Assembly (NCBI GenBank): GCA_022539475.1 | Contig: VCMS01000022.1 | Location: 790,237 to 854,236, forward strand | DNA: 64,000 bases | Source: Gracilaria domingensis | Lineage: Eukaryota > Rhodophyta > Florideophyceae > Gracilariales > Gracilariaceae | Direction: 5' to 3' | Shown here: positions 37,693 through 46,931 of the stretch, in pieces | How the letters are laid out: each line of letters begins with the position of its first letter | Numbering within the stretch: position 1 is the stretch's first letter | Notes under the pieces: generated by a model | Told to the model about the DNA's origin: nothing | Databases searched by the model: none | The model's input: the letters and a program-made list of their open reading frames with translations, nothing else | Translations under genes and position numbers: made by a program

Positions 37693-38080
37693 GTCGTCTT
37701 GATAGTGTTCTGAGCAGGCGACGAAGAAGCAATGCTCAAAATCATTCGACTCCTGGTCTACAGCGACATACAATTCGTTTCTGCAGCAGATACGAGCCAA
37801 AAGGATGTACAGAAGGTGCATGTCCAACAAAAAGCTGTGACATAACAACTTCTGCTTCTCGTTATGATATCACCTGCCTCACCATTTCCGGAAAAGACGA
37901 CAAGATTGGCTCGACATTCACATTCGGACGCGCTCTTCGTCGTACTTCCGAGAAGTCAATCGGTACTTGGATTTTTGCATCGAGCGTTAACAATAAGCTT
38001 CGCTTTGTCAAAAGCTGTCCACAAACTCATTTCGATGTGAGCCGCAATGACTGGGAACCCAGACAATATCAACAAGCTCA

Positions 38081-38138
38081 ATGTTTGAATGCTCGTTATG
38101 CCATATGACTTAATATGGTATAACGAGCATTCGAACAT
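38081..38138. repeat. Imperfect palindrome, 26-bp arms
   Basis: Arms 38081-38106 and 38113-38138 pair at 24 of 26 positions around a 6-base spacer. The arms contain ATGCTCGTTAT and are AT-rich at the tip. Confidence 0.9.
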
Positions 38139-38283
38139 ATGATATCGTATCATTGATATGAGGCGTAACGGGCAGTAATCGGCTTGCGACTTAACCTTGT
38201 ACTCAGCTAAAGATTGACTTTTGTCAAATGCCTCTTCCGCAAATGTGTTTTGCTGTTCGCCCGAATAGTGTTCGGCTTTTGCA

Positions 38284-38342
38284 GTATTATCCTGCCGTCA
38301 ACTACCTTCGTACTACGAAGGTAGTTGACGGCAGGATAATAC
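38284..38342. repeat. Perfect palindrome, 29-bp arms
   Basis: Arms 38284-38312 and 38314-38342 are exact reverse complements around a single C (38313). The tip reads CTTCGTA-C-TACGAAG. The exactness implies recent formation or conservation. Confidence 0.95.
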
Positions 38343-38908
38343 GAAGTTCGTTCACATTGTGCGCAGCTGTGAACAGGCTCTTGTCTGATGTGGCCGCGCC
38401 AGCTCGCGTGTATTACACACTTTTGAGATATGCTAAATCCGTACATGTCAGTTCACCACGCACGTACATGCGGGCTGCTGATCCCTGCCCCAGAGTGAAA
38501 GTTTGTCATCCACCCCTCCCCACCCTTCTAGACTAGATACCTCTGGTAACTCTGCAACGGGTAGATGGCTACACCCCCGCTTCTTATACTCGATGTTTTA
38601 CCCCCGACAACTCTGAACTGTATCTATGGGGCACCGATTCCGTGACCTCTCGACTCAGGAGTGCCGAGCGTCGGCATCTGCGCGCAAATCTTGCACGAGG
38701 TCTGTGCCCAGTCAGCCACGTTCCCAGCGCGCGGCTACAACGTGCAAATCACACCCAGCAATTGAGCCCGCACAATAATGAGTCTTTGCTCGTTCGTCTT
38801 CCATGACGTGTCCATGTTCCTCCGCACCGTTCCACCCTTAGCGGAGTCATGCACGCGCTAGCTTTGGAAGCTTTTTAACGCCCAAGACGCAACCGACCGG
38901 CGGCAGAG

Positions 38909-41290
38909 ATGGACCAAGAATTTGTGCGCGTGTGCAACCTTGTCAAGGCATTCCCGGACGTAAATCATGCTCTAGAAGTCTACTTTCTGCTCAACTCAGA
39001 CCCCAAACTCTGGGGGTATGGCAAACCGATAATGCTGCAAGTGGAAGTCACCATGACCGACTGCATCAAATACACCGCTCTGCATGTAAGCTCGTATTCT
39101 TTACGAATATCCCAGGGGGAGAACAATTATTTCACACTATCCGAACCAAAGAGCGGGATACAGAATGCGGTGATGTTTAGTGCCTCCTACGTCGACTTGC
39201 AAAATATGTTTAATAACACCCATAAGAAATTATCAGACGTTCCCCCAAGGGAGGCATTGTTTCGTTTCGGAGGAAATCTAGAACTTTGGAGTAAAGGTAA
39301 TGTGCTCAGTCTTGACGAAAAGAAGGAAGTGATTGAATCACGTCTACTCGAAGCTTGTTCCCACTTTGGGAGTAGTATCTACTGTTCAGGGGGACAAAGA
39401 AATATCCATTCTTCACTGGAAAACCCGAGTGTTCAGACACGGCGAAGTCCAACGGCAGATAAAAGTCACATGCCACCCACAGCCACACCACAACTTCCGC
39501 CCAAGCCACCGGCAAAGACGCCACCATCTTTGGCCGGGCCACGGCCAAACACGTCTCCAACGCTATTCTCGATGGCAAAAAACACGGCACAACGGCTCAT
39601 GCCACCCACAGTCACAGCACAACTTTCGCTCAAACCACCGACAACGACGCCACCACCTTTGGCCACGCCACGGCCAAACACGTCTGCACCGCCCTTCTTG
39701 ATGACAGAAGACATGGCACAAGTGCTAATACCTATATTTACATCTCTTGGACTTCCATTTCAAATGCCGCAATCAGCAGCTGAAACTGATGTCAATCTAC
39801 AACATTCACTATCATCGACAGAACTATCATTTCCATCGGGACGATCAGTACAACATTCACTACCATCGACAGAACTATCATTTCCATCGGGACGATCAGT
39901 ACCAGACCCTGATGACAACTCACAACATCTACAACCATCAACAGCACCATCATTGTGTTTAAGAGAATCAGATCAAGGAGCTTTCGACGATCAATGGACA
40001 CAACTTGAAGATGCATTTCAAACACCACGATCAACAGCAGAAACTAATGTCAGTCCAGAATGTTCACTACCGTCAACAGGATCATCAATTCCATCAGGAC
40101 AATCAGCACGAGATGTTTCTGACGTTCGACATGTATACGTACCTTTGGTACCAATGGAACCATTTAAAATACCACCACCTTTGAACTATCCTGAACTTCC
40201 ATTTCAAATACCACAACCACAAATACCACAACCAGTACCAGAAACTGATGACATGGATGTCGTGGAACAACATCCACAATCATCAACACCACCGTCGTGC
40301 GCAATAAGCCGGGACAAGATTAAAGTCCTGTGGGAAAGAACGAAGGAGCGAACTAAAAGGAGCTCATACACAACAATGATACGTTGTCTGTGCTCTTATC
40401 ATGAGAAGGATATGTTGAAAATTTATAACTTTTACTTCGAAATTCTCTACGCCGTTGGCGATGTTGCCATGACTCGGGGAAATTGCCCGATGTGTTGCAT
40501 TTCTCCTTGCAAGAGATCGGAGCGGCCCCTGGTACGATTCACGGAAGAGATAGCTATAACTGAGGAGGATGACCATGATTGGTGTGACTTTCAGTTCAGG
40601 GGCATGCTGTTCGAGATGTTTCCCAGCAACTGGGTGGTAGTAGAGAACAAAGTGTTCAAAGACAAGACCCTTGTGATCTCTGCTAAGGCAAATATATCGC
40701 TGTCCTGTCTAGAAAAGAGAAGGAAAGAACTCGTGCAATGCGATATTAACACGGAAGAAGTCTTTTCATCTCACCTTTTGAGACCTTGGCCTCTGTACGA
40801 GATGGCAATATCCCAAAGCCATGGCGAAAGAGCACGTTATCTAACGTTGCAATATCTTGATGTTGCATTTGGAGAAGTGTTTCGCAATCAGTTTAGAGAA
40901 TGGTTCATTGATGAAAACCAAGTTCTCAAGCGAATTATGATCAGTGCCGCGCAGATGATTCCTGGAGGCAATTGCTTGTTAGACGACACTAGTGAATCAA
41001 TACCACATTCAAGATCTAGGAGTCATATGTTGGGTTGTTTGGTAACCTATAGAAGCCTGGGGAACAGAGTTCTTGCAGAGATGTTGCGGACGTGGGACTC
41101 TGTGGAGTGGAATGGGGACACAGCCTCCTACCTGACATCAATATTTGGGGAAGAATTCTGTGAAGGAGCCTTTGACTACTACTTCAACTCAAAGAGATCG
41201 ACAGCTGTCAGGGTAGAGATGTTCCAAGGCTCTCTGCATGTCACTAGTATAACGTACAGAGACGAAGACAGAATGGAAACGAGCATGTGA
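38909..41290 (+). CDS. Orphan 793-residue protein with internal tandem repeats
   Basis: Family not recognised. Three parts are visible: a folded-looking N-terminus (1-~165, with W-G-Y-G-K-P and F-R-F-G-G-N-L-E-L-W); a P/S/T/Q-rich middle (~175-470) with in-frame repeats; and a C-terminus (~475-793) of mixed composition with a small Cys cluster (N-C-P-M-C-C-I-S-P-C) and several conserved-looking W, F and C positions. Middle repeats include two ~42-residue units (M-P-P-T-x-T-x-Q-L-x-x-K-P-P) and two adjacent near-identical 17-residue units (Q-H-S-L-x-S-T-E-L-S-F-P-S-G-R-S-V). The long open frame argues for a real gene. Lying in a repeat island suggests a young or fast-evolving lineage-specific gene. 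Confidence 0.7.
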   Translation: MDQEFVRVCNLVKAFPDVNHALEVYFLLNSDPKLWGYGKPIMLQVEVTMTDCIKYTALHVSSYSLRISQGENNYFTLSEPKSGIQNAVMFSASYVDLQNMFNNTHKKLSDVPPREALFRFGGNLELWSKGNVLSLDEKKEVIESRLLEACSHFGSSIYCSGGQRNIHSSLENPSVQTRRSPTADKSHMPPTATPQLPPKPPAKTPPSLAGPRPNTSPTLFSMAKNTAQRLMPPTVTAQLSLKPPTTTPPPLATPRPNTSAPPFLMTEDMAQVLIPIFTSLGLPFQMPQSAAETDVNLQHSLSSTELSFPSGRSVQHSLPSTELSFPSGRSVPDPDDNSQHLQPSTAPSLCLRESDQGAFDDQWTQLEDAFQTPRSTAETNVSPECSLPSTGSSIPSGQSARDVSDVRHVYVPLVPMEPFKIPPPLNYPELPFQIPQPQIPQPVPETDDMDVVEQHPQSSTPPSCAISRDKIKVLWERTKERTKRSSYTTMIRCLCSYHEKDMLKIYNFYFEILYAVGDVAMTRGNCPMCCISPCKRSERPLVRFTEEIAITEEDDHDWCDFQFRGMLFEMFPSNWVVVENKVFKDKTLVISAKANISLSCLEKRRKELVQCDINTEEVFSSHLLRPWPLYEMAISQSHGERARYLTLQYLDVAFGEVFRNQFREWFIDENQVLKRIMISAAQMIPGGNCLLDDTSESIPHSRSRSHMLGCLVTYRSLGNRVLAEMLRTWDSVEWNGDTASYLTSIFGEEFCEGAFDYYFNSKRSTAVRVEMFQGSLHVTSITYRDEDRMETSM
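39815..39905 (+). repeat. 51-bp direct repeat inside the orphan gene
   Basis: Two nearly identical 51-bp units side by side around CAACATTCACT and ACAGAACTATCATTTCCATC, giving 17-residue protein repeats. A more diverged third unit lies near 40057-40110. Confidence 0.8.
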
Positions 41291-41617
41291 GCATTGTGTT
41301 AATGGGGTAGATGTACTCTGAAACAAATCTACAATTAGACCTCGGCGTGGTGAGCCATGCACGTGCGTTCGAAGAGAGAAAAGCTTCGATGATGGAAGTC
41401 CAGCTGTTTCGCATGCGGTATTTCGAACATTTTGGTGGCGAAGTTCTTGTGATCGCAACGCGTCATGCACGATGCAAGGCCGGCTTTCACGTACATTTGG
41501 TACTTCAACGTCAATCGATGCTAACGTCTTCAGAAGGGAAGTAGTCGGGGCACCTTCTCATAGGAGGCTCAACTACTTCATTCCTTTCTCGTTCACATGC
41601 GACATGATGGTTGCATT
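41291..41617. other. Convergent 3' region
   Basis: 327 bp between the stops of the orphan gene and the aminotransferase. No feature recognised. Confidence 0.4.
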
Positions 41618-42895
41618 CTACTGTTGACTGCTCAGAAAAACAGTTTTACAAACCCTTCTCGAAGCCTTTGGTCCAAGTACCAATTGGAGACGTTGAAGAG
41701 CAACAGTCATCGTGTCGTGATCTGCTGTTGCGAAACATAAACGGAAAAATCCGTAAGTACTTCCGTAGCATCCGCCACATCCGTTACCAGGAGTGAGGAT
41801 TACACCACCATCTGTAAGAGTTTGCCAAAGTTCCATCTCTCCTTCGGGAGTTGAATCTTTAATCCACTTTCGCAAGTCAATCCAGACAAAAAAACCTGCT
41901 TGGGGTTCACAAAACGGAATGTCTAAGGTACTGAGGAAATTGGATACTCGTTGAGAAGCACCCCTCAGACGACGGGCGTTCTCTTGTAGATAGTTATCGA
42001 GCCACTCCTTTCTCGAAAGAATATGTGCAAAACTCCACTGGCTAATGAATGAAACTGGTGAGGCACATGCAAGAATAGAGGCACATTTCTGCAGTTGCTC
42101 GTTTTGTGTGTACAATACTCCAAAGCGTAAACCAGATGTGCAGAAGTCCTTTGAAGTTGTCCATACAAGATGAACATGAGGGGGAAGTTTGCCGTTGAAC
42201 ATGTCAATGACGCTGGTAAACTCTGCTTTCGGGTGATATACACTAAGAGCGTAAGCCTCGTCGAAAACAATGTGAAGTTGATTGTCTTGTGCCCATGCTG
42301 CTAGCTCCAAAATCAGCGTGGGCGACCAAATGAGACCGGTGGGATTGTCGGGTGAAAGGACTATAGCGAAACGAACGCGTTTTGTGCTCGACTTGAGAGC
42401 AGCATCGAGCGTTTCAACGCTCAGAAACGGCTCTTGATCTGGGGAGTTTGCGATAACCGGGCGCGCAGCGGACAAAGCGCTAACATCCCTCGAAAGGGCA
42501 GAGTATCCCGGTCCAGTTATTATGACAGCTTCATCTGGGTCGCACAAGGCAAAAGCCAACACGTCTATTGCACAAGTGGCACCGGAATGAATAGAAAAGC
42601 CTGCGCGGTCGACGGGGTGATGACCAATTCGCGTCGAAAAGAGTTCCACGAGTTGATCCAGCAGTTCTGGGAGAGGGTGACATGTCTTTGGCGAAGGCGA
42701 GAGTACGGAAGGAGGGATATCTGGAAGCTGATTAAGTGCGTCGCAAACAAGCGGAAGCGAAAGCCGATTCTCCGCGACTGAGAGGTTTATTGGACCGTCG
42801 GGACGAAGTTCTCGATGGTACGGGGGTATGAAGAAGGCGGAAACATGAGGCGGCAACGTCAAGTCTAAGCTTTCCGCGCGCGATGAAAGCGCCAT
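41618..42895 (-). CDS. ACC-synthase-like PLP aminotransferase (fold type I)
   Basis: 425 residues. It has the class I/II aminotransferase motifs in order: G-A-T-C-A-I-D with G-P-G-Y (cofactor phosphate and Tyr regions), S-P-D-N-P-T-G, F-D-E-A-Y-A-L (Asp for the pyridine N), T-S-K-D-F with Lys as the PLP lysine and the following G-L-R-F-G, and F-R-L-C-F-A with the substrate-carboxylate Arg. Spacing and S-K-D-F-C-T-S-G-L-R-F-G resemble the ACC-synthase-like branch of plants, fungi and animals. Most such relatives in non-seed plants act as aminotransferases or C-S lyases, so ethylene synthesis should not be assumed. No targeting signal is obvious. Confidence 0.88.
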   Translation of the reverse strand: MALSSRAESLDLTLPPHVSAFFIPPYHRELRPDGPINLSVAENRLSLPLVCDALNQLPDIPPSVLSPSPKTCHPLPELLDQLVELFSTRIGHHPVDRAGFSIHSGATCAIDVLAFALCDPDEAVIITGPGYSALSRDVSALSAARPVIANSPDQEPFLSVETLDAALKSSTKRVRFAIVLSPDNPTGLIWSPTLILELAAWAQDNQLHIVFDEAYALSVYHPKAEFTSVIDMFNGKLPPHVHLVWTTSKDFCTSGLRFGVLYTQNEQLQKCASILACASPVSFISQWSFAHILSRKEWLDNYLQENARRLRGASQRVSNFLSTLDIPFCEPQAGFFVWIDLRKWIKDSTPEGEMELWQTLTDGGVILTPGNGCGGCYGSTYGFFRLCFATADHDTMTVALQRLQLVLGPKASRRVCKTVFLSSQQ

Positions 42896-43259
42896 AGTGT
42901 TGGCGCCCGCGTTGTGTTGCCACGGCGTTTACCTTCGCAAGACGACACTGCGGTGGAGGCGGAACGGATTCAGGTGAAACTGGGAGATACACGAACTGTA
43001 GGCGCGTCTGGTTGGCGCGCCCGCGATAAATTGCATCCACTCAACGAAGCGCCGCACGCGCCGTGGCGGCGCGTGCACAGCGACTGCTGCATCATGCAAC
43101 TGCGTTCGAAATACAAATTGGTCTCAACCTCAAAGCGCGCCATTTCACTGCCACTGTGCAGCTGATACCGCTGCTACCGCCCTCTCTTCCTCCGGCCTTC
43201 CACTCAGCCATTCGCGTTGGTTGCAGAAAACTGCAAGTCGATACCATTCCCACATCGCA
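42896..43259. promoter_or_regulatory. Divergent region of the aminotransferase and F-box genes
   Basis: 364 bp, GC-rich near the aminotransferase start, rich in GCGCG steps. Likely holds both promoters; no specific motif assigned. Confidence 0.35.
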
Positions 43260-43952
43260 ATGCCTTCCAAACGCGTTCATGCCACCCTGGGCCACAAGCG
43301 CGTCTTCAACGCCGGGGTTGCCAAGCCCAAGCGAAGAAACATCGACCACCTCTCAGACCTTCCCGCAGACCTCTCAACGCTCATTATCGACAAGCTTCCC
43401 GAGCGTGATTTGCGATGTCTGCCCAAAGTCTCTCATCGCTGGGCGAAATTGTTCATCCGCAGCGACACTCAATCCCACTTTCGCAGCCTGGTACGCTCTC
43501 GATTCGGTCTCAATCACAAGCCGCGTGATGTTCAGTCTTGGGGCACCTTATATCTCTGGCTTCGTCGCGAACGCTGTCACCTCTGCCCCAATTCGAACGT
43601 CGCCCCCTTCGTTTACGCTGGCAGCTCATCTCTATCTGTCATTCTTTTACCCCAAGAACAACGTGCCGGGCTTACACTCTTCCCAGTATGTCGCACGTGC
43701 TTCGCTCGTCTGCTGACAAGTCGCAATGACCCTTTCGTGCCGGTTGTTGAGCATGCCGAACTTGATTTTGTCTTCCCTCAAGTCTCCACAGCAATTGCCC
43801 GCAACGCACCAGTTCAAGATGGATTCCTGTACTCGGACATACCGCTTCTTGAAAAACGCAACGTCAACAGCATACAATACACTCTGGCAAGACCACTTTT
43901 GGTTGGCACAGTGTCTTCTTCAACAACATTAAGTACCACAGAGCATAGTTAG
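43260..43952 (+). CDS. F-box protein with putative zinc motif
   Basis: 230 residues from the ATG at 43260 (M-P-S-K-R-V-H-A). An F-box lies at about 33-75: L-P-A-D-L-S-T-L-I-I-D-K-L-P-E-R-D-L-R-C-L-P-K-V with V-S-H-R-W-A-K-L-F, written here in parts. Downstream C-H-L-C and C-R-T-C pairs (about 107 and 144) could bind zinc. F-box proteins link SKP1-cullin ligases to substrates; no substrate-binding repeat such as LRR or Kelch is visible, so the target is unknown. The upstream codon at 43221 is TTG, so the longer frame is not preferred. Confidence 0.8.
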   Translation: MPSKRVHATLGHKRVFNAGVAKPKRRNIDHLSDLPADLSTLIIDKLPERDLRCLPKVSHRWAKLFIRSDTQSHFRSLVRSRFGLNHKPRDVQSWGTLYLWLRRERCHLCPNSNVAPFVYAGSSSLSVILLPQEQRAGLTLFPVCRTCFARLLTSRNDPFVPVVEHAELDFVFPQVSTAIARNAPVQDGFLYSDIPLLEKRNVNSIQYTLARPLLVGTVSSSTTLSTTEHS

Positions 43953-44038
43953 CAACCTATGATGTACATGCAAACAGCTTCATAGTATGGAGTTGACACC
44001 CTTTGAATGTACAATCCTATTAACATAAACCATCGTAC

Positions 44039-46474
44039 TCATCGCCGCACACTGCTTGATGCCTCCTGCGCCGACATTCTCCACGCCCTTAAACGCTCCT
44101 GTTCATCGCTACCTTTTTCCAAGTCTTTCGTTTTTTCTCCCTCGCTCTCAACTCCCTTTTCTTCAAGAGGGTCGACCTGCGCTGGAGAAACAAGGGGATC
44201 TTCACCACTTCGGTAAGACTGCCATTCATCGCCTGCACTTTTTCCGAATACAGCCCCTCTTGACGGACTCTGCATATCCTCACTGCGGTCAGTCTGTTTC
44301 TCTGTTGCTGGCGCATCAACCTCAGACTCCTTCGGAAACATACTTTTCCATGAAAACGATTTGGGGTCTCGAGTCGAGCTGTGTCCCTGTGTGTATTGTC
44401 TATCTGACGATTTACTTCTACTTCTGTATATACCACGCCTTCGATCCCCCGGTGAGCGTGGAGAGGTATGGGTTGGTAGTTCCAGAGGGTCTTCGTCGGC
44501 CTCCAGTAAGCTTGCTCCACTTGCAGGTTCCAAGCTCCCCACTCCTTTTCCTTTGTCTTCATCTCCATCTATATCCACTTCTTCATCTTCTTCTCGAGGC
44601 GGCAGTGGCGCACGCATCCAGTCACTTGTAACCAATGATTCTGAATAGTTTCTCAAAGGAGCAGGCCCGCGTCCGACAAATGTCCCTGTCGAACGCATAC
44701 CAACCTTTTCTGATGAGACATAATCGCTCAATGCTTCGCCATCTTCAGAATACGCACGACCTCGCACTCTTCGATGAGTTCTGCTACTCGACCGACTAAG
44801 TTTTCTCGAATCTCCCTCCACTGGCGAATCCCTCCCAGTGCTTGACGAAGTGTAGCCATCGTCAACTTCCTGATGGATTATCGTCTCCATGCTGCTCAGT
44901 CTAGTTTGCATAGGTTCACCATCTTTTTCAGGTGAATTGCTGTTTGCATCTGCATCTCGAGCATTCATAGCCGGAATGGGAATGGCATCATGTTCTTCAG
45001 TGCTGGTCTGCTGTGGGAGCTCTTCGGACTCGTCCGAGATATAAACTTCTGACACAATCGTCTTCGAAACTGATGTCTGACGACTGCCTAGCGGATGCCG
45101 TTCTGTGCTTGAAGAAGCAGAAACGCTTTCATTGTCGTACTCCTTCTGTCCTTCCACATCACCGGAGGCATTACGCTCCGTTACAGTTTCGCCTGTCTCG
45201 TGTATCGACACATCACCGGACTCTTCTTGTCCTTGAGTTTCGCGGGAGTGCTTCTGATTCTCTTCTTCGCGAATCGTTTCGCAGGCGCACTTGAATGCTT
45301 CCTTCTTATAATGGTCATAAAACATGTCGTCATATATGTTGTTTCGAACGTTTATGAGAGCAAGATCGAGATCTCCCTCACAATGGCTCATCACAGCTGC
45401 GAGGAATGCATCATCTCTTTCAGGTAAATAATCCTTCAAATGGACAATCTGTTGTCTGAAACGTTGAACATTTAGCGCTTCATCTTGTTGAACAGCAGAA
45501 TGTGCTCTTCTTTCGATTTCCTCTTGTGACACCGAGGTTCGGTTCCCCATTTCCCTCTTTTTTCTTCTTCGGCGCACTATAGACGGCGGCAGAGGTCTGG
45601 GCTTGGCTGGAGGTGGGACCGGAATAGGTCCTTCGGGCTTGGGTGCATTGCGGCGCATATGCACTACCAGGTGAACATTGACGTCCTCAGGAACTGAGAG
45701 ATATGGGAAATCGGAGCCGCGCTTCAAAAGCGCTCTCCTTGCACGTGGTAGCTGGGAAGCTGTATCATCCGACAATTGAAGAGCGGCAGGAGAGCGGTCA
45801 AGAGTGTCAATTAATGTGATTCGCTGCCCCGGAACAAGAATTCTGTCGATAACGGACGTGGTGGACAGGGATAGCGCGAGACGAGATGCGAGGGTGTCAC
45901 GATTGCACCGCAATGTATGGCCAATGGCAAACTCAGCGGCATTCGCCAGTTGAACAGTAGTTCGACCCTTTGGTAGTATGGCTCGCATGGTGCTGTGTAC
46001 CAAAAAGCTAGGTAACCATTTCAGAACGGAAATCGAGTACGGAACTGGCAAGTTAAGGTTCGCTGTAGAAAGAAAAGAGTGCGTGAGCATGAGCGACACA
46101 ACGCGTTCCGGGCGCCGCGCGGTGTAGTGCAACGCCAAAAAGCCGCCGAGCCCTGCGCCATAAAAATGAGCTCTGCGGATGCTGAGCGTCTCCAAAAAGA
46201 TGTGCAGAGCATCACAAAACTCTGGAACCGACCAGTATACCGGGATGTTCACGGTGATAACACGATATCCCAAAGGCGCCAGCGCTATGAGCTGGTAAAA
46301 GAAAGACTCCGCAGAGCCGATGAGAGAGTGCAGACATATGATGGGCTCCGGATAGGAGCGCGGACCCCAGTCATAGTATACCCACTGGTTGGGGTTGGTG
46401 TGGCCGATTGGCAGACGATTGCGCGGTACCCATGCACGGAAGTTGGCGAACGGCTGCGAGTAGGCCAGCTCCAT
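44039..46474 (-). CDS. Maspardin-like alpha/beta-hydrolase fold with CUE domain and disordered tail
   Basis: 811 residues. Residues 1-~290 follow maspardin (SPG21/ACP33): W-V-Y-Y-D-W-G-P-R-S, I-I-C-L-H-S-L-I-G-S-A-E-S-F-F-Y-Q, G-Y-R-V-I-T-V-N-I-P and F-Y-G-A-G-L-G-G-F-L-A. The nucleophile elbow reads G-A-G-L-G-G: Gly108 stands where maspardin has Ser, so hydrolase activity is unlikely. A P-rich linker leads to a CUE-like ubiquitin-binding helix bundle (~345-395; Y-L-P-E-R-D-D-A-F-L-A-A-V-M and C-E-G-D-L-D-L-A-L). The remaining ~400 residues are S/E-rich and disordered. Maspardin works on late endosomes; the CUE domain would fit ubiquitin-dependent sorting, which is inference. Confidence 0.82.
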   Translation of the reverse strand: MELAYSQPFANFRAWVPRNRLPIGHTNPNQWVYYDWGPRSYPEPIICLHSLIGSAESFFYQLIALAPLGYRVITVNIPVYWSVPEFCDALHIFLETLSIRRAHFYGAGLGGFLALHYTARRPERVVSLMLTHSFLSTANLNLPVPYSISVLKWLPSFLVHSTMRAILPKGRTTVQLANAAEFAIGHTLRCNRDTLASRLALSLSTTSVIDRILVPGQRITLIDTLDRSPAALQLSDDTASQLPRARRALLKRGSDFPYLSVPEDVNVHLVVHMRRNAPKPEGPIPVPPPAKPRPLPPSIVRRRRKKREMGNRTSVSQEEIERRAHSAVQQDEALNVQRFRQQIVHLKDYLPERDDAFLAAVMSHCEGDLDLALINVRNNIYDDMFYDHYKKEAFKCACETIREEENQKHSRETQGQEESGDVSIHETGETVTERNASGDVEGQKEYDNESVSASSSTERHPLGSRQTSVSKTIVSEVYISDESEELPQQTSTEEHDAIPIPAMNARDADANSNSPEKDGEPMQTRLSSMETIIHQEVDDGYTSSSTGRDSPVEGDSRKLSRSSSRTHRRVRGRAYSEDGEALSDYVSSEKVGMRSTGTFVGRGPAPLRNYSESLVTSDWMRAPLPPREEDEEVDIDGDEDKGKGVGSLEPASGASLLEADEDPLELPTHTSPRSPGDRRRGIYRSRSKSSDRQYTQGHSSTRDPKSFSWKSMFPKESEVDAPATEKQTDRSEDMQSPSRGAVFGKSAGDEWQSYRSGEDPLVSPAQVDPLEEKGVESEGEKTKDLEKGSDEQERLRAWRMSAQEASSSVRR

Positions 46475-46931
46475 GCTGAGCGGCGCGGAAGGACTCTAGC
46501 AGTGTGCCGGGTGGTAGATGATGCGGCAACGATGGGGAAGAGTCCACGGACGAGCGCGATGAAACCAAATTCTGCGTCTCGCACTCCGTCAACTGAAATC
46601 ACTGTACAGTGTACAGACTCGACTCTCCTGTGTACAGTGTACACAGGAGAGTCGAGTCGTGAACCGTGGTCTCACAGTTCTGTAAGCAGAAGCTTACATC
46701 CAAAGTCGTTCACGGCGCATGATCTGCAAACTGCAACACAGGCCTCCAAAGTTTCGCGCCAAAGCGGCGTGTTGGAACAACGTCGACCTGCGAGCGCCGT
46801 TGCAAAGATGACCGCAAAGCCGCTCGTTGCCCTTGACTTGTGCCCTCTCGCCCGACGGAACGGTCGAAGCGTAGAGGCCGCCACACTGAGGCTCTTGGCG
46901 CCGCCCACGCTCTTCTCAGTCTACGGCCGCC
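46475..46931. promoter_or_regulatory. Divergent region of the maspardin and RTEL1 genes with palindrome
   Basis: 457 bp between two divergent starts. It contains a perfect palindrome at 46616-46658 and two GTGTACA/TGTACAG steps beside it. Confidence 0.45.
46616..46658. repeat. Perfect palindrome, 20-bp arms
   Basis: Arms 46616-46635 and 46639-46658 are exact reverse complements around AGT. The tip is GTGTAC-AGT-GTACAC, and a further copy of TGTACAGTGTACA overlaps its left flank. It lies midway in a bidirectional promoter region. Confidence 0.95.

Larger units (their letters stand above)
36817..38908. other. Repeat island with palindromes
   Basis: 2.1 kb without a supported gene. It contains oppositely oriented LINE pieces (37313-37692) and two large palindromes (38081-38138, 38284-38342), all listed separately. 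The rest is unassigned. Confidence 0.6.

Noticed and set aside
43063-43716. 217-codon ORF overlapping the F-box gene
   Set aside because: An alternate frame of the F-box coding region; the F-box frame carries the recognisable domain.
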